Origin: Verrucomicrobiales bacterium
GTDB taxonomy: Bacteria > Verrucomicrobiota > Verrucomicrobiia > Verrucomicrobiales > DEV007
Direction of reading: 5' to 3'
DNA length: 64,000 nt
Assembly (NCBI GenBank): GCA_016795385.1
Contig: JAEUHI010000077.1
Span: forward strand, 248,001-312,000
This document shows positions 26,648-33,189 of the stretch, in pieces. Both the position numbers and the translations under genes were made by a program. The notes beneath the pieces are model-generated. The model was given only the letters and a program-made list of their open reading frames with translations. It was not told the origin of the DNA and did no database searches. Each line of letters starts with the position of its first letter. The first letter of the stretch is position 1.

Positions 26648-27070
26648 ATGGCAAGCCCTCATTTTGTATACTCTGTCTCGACCCGCCCTGTCGCGGAGGT
26701 GGAAGCCGCCCTGCCTCCCTCCACCTCGCACGGGGCGGATCTCCGTTTTCACGGGGTGGTGCGCGATCTCGAGGAGGGACACCCCCTCGCGGGGATCGAC
26801 TACAGCCACTACGAGACCATGGCGCTGAGCGAATTGGGACGCATCGGCGAAGCGATGGGGGCGGAGTTTCCGGAGCACCTCGCCCTCGTCCATCACGTGA
26901 TCGGCTACGTGCCCGCGGGCGTGGCCTCGATCCTGATCCGGGTGCAGACCGCCCATAGCGCGGAGGCCTTCGAAATCTGCCGGGAATATCTCCGCCGCAT
27001 CAAAACGACGGTGCCGATCTGGAAGAAGCCCGTCTTCGAAGGAGACGAAGTGCCGTCATCCGTCTCATGA
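26648..27070 (+). CDS. MoaE-like molybdopterin synthase catalytic subunit
   Basis: This 140-aa protein matches MoaE, which transfers sulfur from MoaD thiocarboxylate to precursor Z to make molybdopterin. Recognisable parts are DLRFHGVVRDLEEG (the G-x-V-R segment), IDYSHYETMALSEL and EYLRRIKTTVPIWKKPVFEGD, which carries the two catalytic-region Lys residues. The usual 'HR.G....GE' and 'HR..AF' Arg positions are altered here to HH.V and HS..AF. This suggests a divergent member. No moaD or other Mo-cofactor genes are nearby. It overlaps the tagaturonate reductase-like gene by ATGA. Confidence 0.85.
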   Translation: MASPHFVYSVSTRPVAEVEAALPPSTSHGADLRFHGVVRDLEEGHPLAGIDYSHYETMALSELGRIGEAMGAEFPEHLALVHHVIGYVPAGVASILIRVQTAHSAEAFEICREYLRRIKTTVPIWKKPVFEGDEVPSSVS

Positions 27071-28152
27071 TCCTGCAATTTGGAACGGGAAATTTCCTCC
27101 GAGGTTTCGTTGATCTCTTTGCCGACGAACTTGGGCTCGGTCCGGTCGTGGCGGTGCAATCGACCGGGGGCGATCGTGGCGCGCTGCTGAACCGATCGGG
27201 CGGGCGCTATCACGTGGCGATCCAGGGGATCGAGGAAGGCCGGGTCGTGGATGAGACGGTCGAAGTCCGCTCGATCGCGCGGGCGCTTTTTGCCGCGAAG
27301 GAGTGGGAGGCGGTGCTCGACGTGGCGCGCGATCCTGGTCTCATCGCGATCGTCTCGAACACGACCGAGGCGGGTTATGCCCTCGATGAGGCCGATGCCG
27401 AACGCGTCGAGGGAGCTCCGGTCTCCTTTCCGGCGAAACTGCTCGCGGTGCTCGTCGCGCGAGGCGAGGCGGGTCTTCCCGCACCGTGGATCGTGCCCTG
27501 CGAATTGATCGAGGGAAACGGCGACCGTTTGAAGGATCTCGTCCTCGGCCAAGCGGCGCGATGGGGAATCAACGGCGAAACCCGTGAATGGATCGCGACC
27601 CAATGTCGCTGGGTGAATACCCTCGTCGATCGCATCGTGCCCGGACCGCCGCGGCAGCATCCTCTGCTGGGCATCGATCCCCTGTTGATCATGGCCGAGC
27701 CTTTTGCCCTCTGGGCGGTGGAGACGGTTGATGACGGGTTTCCTTTTGCCGCGCATCGCGCGGTGGTGCAGGCGCCGGACATCGCTTCCTACAGCCTGCG
27801 GAAGATCCGGATTCTCAACGGAGCCCACACCGGGCTGGTCTGTCGTGCCCTCGGTTCGGGATTCGAGACGGTGCGCCAATGCCTCGATGATCCGGAGATC
27901 GGGGCTTGGCTCAAGAGACTGCTCTTCGAGGAAATCGTCCCCGTGCTCGAAAGTCGCTGCGACGATCCTGCGGGTTTTGCGCGCGCGGTGCTCGATCGTT
28001 TTCGCAATCCCTTCCTCGAACATCGGCTCGCGAGCATCGCCTTGAATCACGAGGCCAAGATCGCGACCCGTCTCTTGCCGACCTTGCGGGAGTATCGCGA
28101 GCGTTTTGGGCAGGATCCGCCTCTCCTTGCGGGATTGCTTGGAAAAGCGTAG
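27067..28152 (+). CDS. Mannitol dehydrogenase-family oxidoreductase, tagaturonate reductase (UxaB)-like
   Basis: This 361-aa protein opens with ILQFGTGNFLRGFVDLF, the NAD-binding start of the polyol dehydrogenase family. It has the catalytic signature K-x5-N-x2-H in LRKIRILNGAHTG (about residues 246-258). The lack of a Zn-binding motif is as expected. The sequence style is closest to tagaturonate reductase (altronate oxidoreductase) or mannitol-1-phosphate dehydrogenase, so it probably reduces a keto-sugar acid with NADH. The start overlaps the moaE-like stop by ATGA, an odd pairing. No other hexuronate genes are nearby. Confidence 0.85.
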   Translation: MILQFGTGNFLRGFVDLFADELGLGPVVAVQSTGGDRGALLNRSGGRYHVAIQGIEEGRVVDETVEVRSIARALFAAKEWEAVLDVARDPGLIAIVSNTTEAGYALDEADAERVEGAPVSFPAKLLAVLVARGEAGLPAPWIVPCELIEGNGDRLKDLVLGQAARWGINGETREWIATQCRWVNTLVDRIVPGPPRQHPLLGIDPLLIMAEPFALWAVETVDDGFPFAAHRAVVQAPDIASYSLRKIRILNGAHTGLVCRALGSGFETVRQCLDDPEIGAWLKRLLFEEIVPVLESRCDDPAGFARAVLDRFRNPFLEHRLASIALNHEAKIATRLLPTLREYRERFGQDPPLLAGLLGKA

Positions 28153-28225
28153 GGCGGAATTGCATTCCGCCCCGCCCAAGCCCGGCGGCATGACTGGCGA
28201 TGGGCGGATTGCAAATCTGCCCTAC
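28149..28225. repeat. Pair of GTAG-led palindromic intergenic repeats in opposite orientation
   Basis: The first element is GTAG followed by GGCGGAAT-TGC-ATTCCGCC. The second, in inverted orientation, reads GGGCGGATT-GCA-AATCTGCCC followed by TAC. Together they frame about 30 bp. The pair starts at the stop of the UxaB-like gene and may serve as its transcript end. Confidence 0.75.
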
Positions 28226-28278
28226 TTTCCTACAAGACGCCTCGATCCAACACGGTCACGTCCACCATTCAACCCTCT

Positions 28279-29016
28279 TCACTCACCGGTGATGCTCCAG
28301 CGGAGGAGTCGCGGCACGATATGCTCGAGCCCTTCGCTTTGCTCGGGATGCGGGCTGATCCCGACGACGCGGCCTTTGCCGTAGGTGCCGGAGAGAATCG
28401 CGGGAGAATTGACCTGGATCCCGGCGGGCGTGCCGTTCTCGGCGGTCTCGGTCTTGAAAACGGCGAGGGTGGTGAAATCGGGCAGGTCGGGAGATCCGGC
28501 CGGCTCCATCACCGGGCCGTTCGCGTATTTCACCCCGGCCGTTTCGAGATCGAGGAGGGGCTTCGCCTCTTCGGTGAAGCCCAGCTCGAGGACTTTCGTG
28601 CCGCGTTTCCACTTCTGGGATTTCGTTTTCGCATCGAGGATCTTGAGCGACCACGAGTAGTTCTCGCAGGCGAGGTAACAACCCGCGCAGATGCCGAGGT
28701 AACCGCCGCCGTTCCTGACAAACTCGCGCACGACCTCGAGTCCGTCGCCACCGAGTCCCTCGGCCTGGCGGCTGCCACTGCCGCCCGGAAAGATCACCGC
28801 ATCGAACTCGCGCAAGACACCGGCGCGGATTTCCTCGGGCGTGACGAAGCGGGCGGTGAATTCGGCGGGACGCGCCGAAAGGGTTTTCAGGAGCGCGTCG
28901 GGTCCGGATCCTCCCACGCCGGGTCCCCGGTAGATGGCCACGTCGATGACCTCCTCCGCGGTGAGAGGAGCGAGGGCGAAGAGAGCGAGTGAAAAACCAC
29001 AGACGAGAGCTTTCAT
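28279..29016 (-). CDS. Secreted class I glutamine amidotransferase-like (BPL_N-type) protein
   Basis: This 245-aa protein has a signal peptide (MKALVCGFSLALFALAPLTA, 1-20). A Rossmann-like GATase-1 domain follows, with FDAVIFPGGSGSRQAE and VRNGGGYLGICAGCYLA. The Cys in GICAG sits at the nucleophile elbow. The layout is like the 'biotin-protein ligase N-terminal domain' (BPL_N) family found in secreted Planctomycetes/Verrucomicrobia proteins. It is not a true biotin ligase. The likely catalytic acid and His are near GISPHPEQSEG. It lies 45 bp downstream of the Spy-like gene in the sigma-factor operon direction, so it may be co-transcribed. Substrate unknown. Confidence 0.8.
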   Translation of the reverse strand: MKALVCGFSLALFALAPLTAEEVIDVAIYRGPGVGGSGPDALLKTLSARPAEFTARFVTPEEIRAGVLREFDAVIFPGGSGSRQAEGLGGDGLEVVREFVRNGGGYLGICAGCYLACENYSWSLKILDAKTKSQKWKRGTKVLELGFTEEAKPLLDLETAGVKYANGPVMEPAGSPDLPDFTTLAVFKTETAENGTPAGIQVNSPAILSGTYGKGRVVGISPHPEQSEGLEHIVPRLLRWSITGE

Positions 29017-29061
29017 CCCCGCCGGTTTAGCAGAAACGTCGGGGAGCTGGCGATCCAAAAA

Positions 29062-29466
29062 TCACGGTTCTTCCCCTCCGAGGAAACGTTCTTTTCCTTT
29101 CTTCCAGCGCTGGAAAACCTCCTTGGCTTTCTCCTTCTGAGCGTCGGTCAGGATGGGCAGCACTTTCGAAAGGGCCGCGCCGGTGAGGGCGATGTCTTCC
29201 TTCACATAAGCCTTGCGACGCTCGTAGCGTTCGTCGAGGGCGGCGTGGATGAGGGGTCTGACTTGTTGCAACTGCTCCTCCGAGAGATCGAGCTGTTTGT
29301 TGAGATGGTCGGTCACGAATTCTTTCGACTCTTCGTCCCGCCAACCCTCGCTGAGCGGGATGATACGGACGAGAAACAGAAAAAGAGCGATCGCTCCACA
29401 GAAGAAACCCGCACCGAAAACGGCAAACAACCCGCAACCTGCCTTGAATTTGGTTTTTCGGTCCAT
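29062..29466 (-). CDS. Membrane-anchored Spy/CpxP-like (LTxxQ-type) protein
   Basis: This 134-aa protein has one N-terminal membrane segment (GCGLFAVFGAGFFCGAIALFLFLV, about 10-33). The periplasmic all-helical domain includes DLSEEQLQQVRPLIHAALDERYERRKAY and then ILTDAQKEKAKEVFQRWKKGKERF. These are the helical-pair signatures of Spy/CpxP periplasmic heavy-metal or envelope stress proteins. The gene follows the sigma-factor and anti-sigma-like genes with a 5-bp gap and is likely a target or feedback sensor of that system. The ATG at 29466 is used; the frame upstream is not coding. Confidence 0.75.
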   Translation of the reverse strand: MDRKTKFKAGCGLFAVFGAGFFCGAIALFLFLVRIIPLSEGWRDEESKEFVTDHLNKQLDLSEEQLQQVRPLIHAALDERYERRKAYVKEDIALTGAALSKVLPILTDAQKEKAKEVFQRWKKGKERFLGGEEP

Positions 29467-29471
29467 ATCGG

Positions 29472-29765
29472 TCAGATCGGCAGGGGCAGCAGGCCGGCCC
29501 ATTGCGTGACGATGCCTCCGACCCCGTCGGGAAGGATGTGCTGGTGACGCATCGCCAGAAAGACAAACGCGGCGAGGGCGATGGGAAACGAGGCGGCGGC
29601 GAAACGCCAGGAGAGGCTCGCGAAGATCTCGGTAAAGCCCGGTGTGGCGACGGCGAGGGCAGCGCGCAGGCGCGTCTCGAAGCCGAAGGAGGACGGCTCG
29701 CCGAAGGGCTGGTGGAGTCGTGCCTCGGCGAAGAGCGGGTCGAGGATGGGATCGTTCGTGTTCAT
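29472..29765 (-). CDS. Small membrane protein, probable anti-sigma factor
   Basis: This 97-aa protein has a soluble N-terminus (about 1-45) and one membrane segment (FAAASFPIALAAFVFLAM, about 54-71). It overlaps the ECF sigma gene by ATGA, which is the usual arrangement for an anti-sigma factor. It lacks a Zn-binding HxxxCxxC motif, so it is not a ZAS-type anti-sigma factor. The role is inferred from gene order alone. Confidence 0.65.
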   Translation of the reverse strand: MNTNDPILDPLFAEARLHQPFGEPSSFGFETRLRAALAVATPGFTEIFASLSWRFAAASFPIALAAFVFLAMRHQHILPDGVGGIVTQWAGLLPLPI

Positions 29766-30361
29766 GGTTCGAGTCCGAGTTCGGTGAAAAATTCCCGCAT
29801 TTTCTTCCGGGCGCGGTGGGCCCTGACCTTGACGTTGCTTTCGGTCCAGCCGGTGAGGACGGCGGTCTCGCGCACGCCGCGTTCTTCGAGATCGAGCAGG
29901 GTGATGACGAGACGGTCTTTCGCCTCGAGTCGTTCGAGGAGTAGCGAGACGGTTTCCCAGGCCTCGCGCCGGGAACGGGCACGCTCGTCGCCCGGATCGC
30001 GGTCATCGCGCCGCTCCATCGGATCGACGAGGGTCTCGCTCTCGCGGCGGCGGCGGTTCGAGCGGAGGAAGTCGTAGCAACCCCGCACCGCGACGGTCAT
30101 CACCCAGTGCTCGAAAGGCGCATCGCTGCGGTAACTGCCGAGGCCGCGCCAGAGCTTCACGAGGAGATCCTGGACGAGGTCCTCGAGCTCCGGTCGCGTG
30201 CGGGCGAATCGTGAGGCCGTCGACCAGATGCGGGGACGGTAATGCGCGGCGAGGCGGACGAAGGCGTCTTCGTCTCCCTTCATCGCCCGGGCCACCCATT
30301 CGGACTCTGGTATTTCGGTCTCCACCTTCCGCGTCGCCCGGCTTGTATCGAAAAAAAACAT
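29762..30361 (-). CDS. ECF-family RNA polymerase sigma factor
   Basis: This 199-aa protein has sigma region 2 (about 25-95: DAFVRLAAHYRPRIWSTASRF and LEDLVQDLLVKLWRGL) and region 4 (about 135-195: ETAVLTGWTESNVKVRAHRARKKMRE). This is the layout of extracytoplasmic-function sigma factors. The following genes encode an anti-sigma-like protein, a Spy-like protein and a GATase, so envelope stress is a likely signal. An in-frame TTG at 30370 also exists with a closer GGGAG ribosome site. Eight T residues follow the ATG directly. A GGGCGAG inverted repeat is in the upstream gap shared with bioA. Confidence 0.9.
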   Translation of the reverse strand: MFFFDTSRATRKVETEIPESEWVARAMKGDEDAFVRLAAHYRPRIWSTASRFARTRPELEDLVQDLLVKLWRGLGSYRSDAPFEHWVMTVAVRGCYDFLRSNRRRRESETLVDPMERRDDRDPGDERARSRREAWETVSLLLERLEAKDRLVITLLDLEERGVRETAVLTGWTESNVKVRAHRARKKMREFFTELGLEP

Positions 30362-30383
30362 GATGAGCAAGGAGCTCCCGTCA

Positions 30384-30405
30384 GGGCGAGACGATACGCT
30401 CGCCC
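30384..30405. promoter_or_regulatory. Inverted repeat in the sigma-factor/bioA divergent gap
   Basis: GGGCGAG and CTCGCCC form perfect 7-bp arms with an 8-nt spacer (ACGATACG). It is about 70 bp upstream of the bioA start and 23 bp upstream of the sigma-factor ATG. It may be a regulatory site or hairpin; its protein partner is unknown. Confidence 0.4.
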
Positions 30406-30475
30406 GGTAGGTTACACCACCCTGTCGATTTCCGGTCGCGGGAGAGACTGTTTGACGCCCCCGGCCGCGCTCTTA

Positions 30476-31822
30476 GTGTTGGCGGAAAACTTTTCCCTCA
30501 CGCCGTTGTCCTCCTTTCTTCCGCCTCTCTCCACCGGCGAACTCCGCCGCCTCGACCACGATCACTTCTGGCATCCCTTCACCCAGATGCGGGATTGGTG
30601 CGCCTCGGAGGTGGATCCGCTCGTGATTGTCTCCGGCGAGGGGCCCTGGCTCATCGACGCGGAGGGAAACCGTTATTTCGACGGCAACAGCTCGATCTGG
30701 ACGAATCTCCACGGCCATCGCCATCCGTCCATCGATGCCGCGATCCGGGAACAGCTGGATCGCATCGCCCATTGCTCGGCGCTGGGTTTTTCCAACGAAC
30801 CGGCCATCCGCTTGGCTGCAAAGCTCGCGGAGATCGCGCCTGGCGACACGCTCACCCGGGTCTTCTTCACCGACGATGGCTCGACGGCGGTCGAATGTGC
30901 CTGCCGCATGGCCGCGCAATACCGCGAGCGGGTCGGCGAGACAACGCGACGCCGTTTCGTCGCCTTCGACGGGGCCTACCATGGTGATACCGTGGGAGCC
31001 GCCTCGCTCGGGGGTATCCCGGCGTTTCACGGGCTCTTTGCCTCGACCGGATACGAGGTGACCCGCCTCGCCACGGTGGGGGCGCTCGAGTCACTCCCTC
31101 CGGCGGAAGCGGCGGAAATCAACGCGGTGATCCTCGAGCCGCTCATCCAAGGTGCCGCCGGGATGCGCCTCTGGCCTGCGGGAATGCTCCGCCGGATCCG
31201 CGAATGGTGCGACCGTCACGGTGCCTTTCTGATTCTCGACGAGGTGATGACGGGTTTTGGCCGCACCGGGAAGATGTTCGCCTGCGAACACGAGGAGGTC
31301 GTGCCGGATTTTCTTTGCCTCGCGAAGGGACTGACGGGTGGCTATCTGCCTCTCGCCGCGACGCTAACGACCGAACGGGTTTTCGCGGCGTTCCTCGGGC
31401 GGTTCGATGAACTTAAGACTTTTTTCTACGGACACAGTTATTGCGGCAACGCCCTCGGCTGCGCCGCGGCTTTGGGGAATCTGCGGGTCTTTGAAGAGGA
31501 GCGGGTCCTCGAAGGTCTGCCGGCCAAGATCGAGGCGTTCGGTCATGCGTTGCAGGAGGCTGCGACGCGATGCCCGGCGTTTGGCGAAGTCCGGCAGATC
31601 GGGCTCATCGCCGGCATCGATCTCGTGGATCCCGACACGGGCGCTCCGCTCGATTGGCGCGAGGAAACCGGAGCCAGGATCTGTCGCAGGGCCCGTCGGT
31701 ATGGGCTCCTCACCCGTCCCATCCGGGATACCCTGACCCTGATGCCGCCCCTCGTCTCCACGGCAGAGGAGATCCGCGCGGCGGTCGAGGCTCTGGTGCG
31801 GGCGGCGGAATCGGGGGATTGA
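30476..31822 (+). CDS. bioA: Adenosylmethionine-8-amino-7-oxononanoate aminotransferase
   Basis: This class III PLP aminotransferase (448 aa from the start used) makes 7,8-diaminopelargonate in biotin synthesis using S-adenosylmethionine as amino donor. Conserved features include FWHPFTQMRDW near the N-terminus, EGPWLIDAEGNRYFDGNSS, AFDGAYHGDTVGA, LDEVMTGFGRTG and the PLP Lys in CLAKGLTGGYLPL. The start is uncertain: the only in-frame starts near conserved sequence are GTG 30476, TTG 30479 and TTG 30506. A TTGACG (30452-30457) with a spaced TTAGTGT may be its promoter, which would favour the later start. No other bio genes are in the window. Confidence 0.93.
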   Translation: MLAENFSLTPLSSFLPPLSTGELRRLDHDHFWHPFTQMRDWCASEVDPLVIVSGEGPWLIDAEGNRYFDGNSSIWTNLHGHRHPSIDAAIREQLDRIAHCSALGFSNEPAIRLAAKLAEIAPGDTLTRVFFTDDGSTAVECACRMAAQYRERVGETTRRRFVAFDGAYHGDTVGAASLGGIPAFHGLFASTGYEVTRLATVGALESLPPAEAAEINAVILEPLIQGAAGMRLWPAGMLRRIREWCDRHGAFLILDEVMTGFGRTGKMFACEHEEVVPDFLCLAKGLTGGYLPLAATLTTERVFAAFLGRFDELKTFFYGHSYCGNALGCAAALGNLRVFEEERVLEGLPAKIEAFGHALQEAATRCPAFGEVRQIGLIAGIDLVDPDTGAPLDWREETGARICRRARRYGLLTRPIRDTLTLMPPLVSTAEEIRAAVEALVRAAESGD

Positions 31823-31830
31823 CTCGCGGA

Positions 31831-32364
31831 TCAGAGTCCGGCGGTGACTTGCGGTCGGAAACGGATCCCGGCGACATCGCGCACCCAGTTCACATACTGC
31901 GACGGGTCGGCGCCGGCGCCGGGGCGCCTTCCCAGCTCTGATCCCGTGGGGGTGACGACCACCAGGGTCGGCACGGATTGGATGCCGAACTTCGACGCGA
32001 GGTCACGGTTGTTTTTCGGGGCCTTCGAGATATCCGGAGGGAGCACAACCTCCTTGTAGACAATCTGGTAAAGCGAGAGGGCTTTCCATTCCGGCGATGC
32101 GAGGATCTCGGAGTCAAGGGTGCGGCTGGACTGACACCACCCTCTGCCGGTAAACAGATAAACCCGTGGACGCTTCGCGTAGGGTATATCCCCCAACGCG
32201 GTTTGATCAGTCCTCGACGCGGACTTTTCTTTGGTCAAGGCAGCGTTGGTGCCGGACACCACCGCCTCCTTTTCGGCGACAGCAGGAAGCTCCGTCGAGG
32301 TGATGATTCGGTAGATCGAATAACAGATCCCGATGAACGCCACGAATGTGAGAAAACGCAACAT
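31831..32364 (-). CDS. Membrane-anchored thioredoxin-fold protein with CxxS-type motif
   Basis: This 177-aa protein has an N-terminal membrane anchor (FLTFVAFIGICYSIYRII, about 4-21) and a periplasmic thioredoxin-like domain (about 65-165). The expected redox position reads GRGWCQSSRTL, so the usual CxxC is CQSS with only one Cys. The cis-Pro loop is SVPTLVVVTPTG. Single-Cys variants usually act in isomerisation or binding, not as disulfide reductases. It converges with bioA with an 8-bp gap. An AT-rich palindrome lies over its start and promoter. The partner is unknown. Confidence 0.75.
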   Translation of the reverse strand: MLRFLTFVAFIGICYSIYRIITSTELPAVAEKEAVVSGTNAALTKEKSASRTDQTALGDIPYAKRPRVYLFTGRGWCQSSRTLDSEILASPEWKALSLYQIVYKEVVLPPDISKAPKNNRDLASKFGIQSVPTLVVVTPTGSELGRRPGAGADPSQYVNWVRDVAGIRFRPQVTAGL

Positions 32365-32389
32365 TCCATAAAATATAACAATTATGGAA
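32364..32389. promoter_or_regulatory. AT-rich palindrome at the promoter/start of the thioredoxin-like gene
   Basis: TTCCATAA and TTATGGAA are perfect 8-bp arms 10 bp apart. On the minus strand a TTGACG lies just upstream and TATATT falls between the arms, so the palindrome overlaps a likely -10 element and the start codon. It is the most AT-rich stretch nearby and could be an operator. Confidence 0.5.
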
Positions 32390-32444
32390 AACCGTCAATT
32401 ACTCCCATTTGCTCCTGGCGAGGAGCCTTTGGCTGGAAGGCAAA

Positions 32445-32855
32445 TCAATGGCAGCCGCAACCGCCGCTGTTGCAGCAGCCATCGGCGAGTTCCTCCGGTT
32501 CGGGAAGGCGGCCCAGCTCAAGGGATTTGCCGACGAGTTTTGAAACCTGGCTGACGATCCCATTGAGAGTTTCTTCCGCATCCATGAAGCCCGCCGTGAC
32601 CGGATTTTCGCGCAGCGCGGCCATTTCCTTGTCGTAGCCGTCGATATCCGCCTGGGTCAGTTCGCCCTCATGTTGCTTTTGGTGGAGGCGTTCTCCGAGC
32701 TTGGAGAAATTGCGATAAGCGGTTTGGGCGGACTTGTCGTTGAAGAATGCATCGATTTTCGAAACGTTGTCCCGGTATTCCCCGGACTGGAGGATGAGCG
32801 TGCAAAGCTCGCGGGTTTTCTCGAGGATGGCGGAGTTGGGGGACAAGATTTCCAT
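32445..32855 (-). CDS. YlbF/YmcA-family protein with C-terminal Cys cluster
   Basis: This 136-aa protein is all-helical with the YlbF/YmcA (DUF964) pattern: MEILSPNSAILEKTRELC at the start, then FNDKSAQTAYRNFSKLGERLHQKQ and GYDKEMAALRENPVTAGFMDAEETLN. Members in Bacillus form a regulatory complex with YaaT that controls RNA processing and carries Fe-S clusters. Here the tail ends GCCNSGGCGCH, a compact Cys/His cluster suited to metal or Fe-S binding. It is separated by 80 bp from the thioredoxin-like gene. No yaaT is in the window. Confidence 0.8.
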   Translation of the reverse strand: MEILSPNSAILEKTRELCTLILQSGEYRDNVSKIDAFFNDKSAQTAYRNFSKLGERLHQKQHEGELTQADIDGYDKEMAALRENPVTAGFMDAEETLNGIVSQVSKLVGKSLELGRLPEPEELADGCCNSGGCGCH

Positions 32856-33189
32856 GTCGGCAATGTCGTGCCTTTTGCCCCGAGCACAACCCGCGATTCC
32901 AGAGTTCCCCATGCGAGCGATGGGAGCGGCTGGAGCTCAGTGGTAAAGCGGAATCACGATGGTATTGAGACGAAAACTTCTTTTCGTGGTACCCGATTAG
33001 CGAATCCGGTGTCAGGCATTATGGCGATGCCGCGCAGTGGTAAAGGCGCTGAACATATCAGGCCAGGAAGGTCTTCGGTGTCTGGTTTGGAAATCCGCGG
33101 AACGAGCGTTGTACGACAGCGAGCAAGATTAAATAAATAGCCTGGCTAATTATATTACGGGTGGGCAATGTGAGTCGGGCTTGGCGGGC
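32856..33189. other. Intergenic region, lower GC, no gene found
   Basis: This gap of about 330 bp between two same-strand genes has no convincing frame. It is AT-richer at its end (AGATTAAATAAATAGCC). It includes a string, GAGCTCAGTGGTAAAGC at 32933, that resembles a tRNA D-arm but is not followed by the rest of a tRNA. It may be a relic or chance. Confidence 0.5.

Noticed and set aside
32930..33060. tRNA-like string GAGCTCAGTGGTAAAGC
   Set aside because: It looks like a D-arm, but no matching acceptor, anticodon or T-arm follows, so it is not called as tRNA. A relic is possible.
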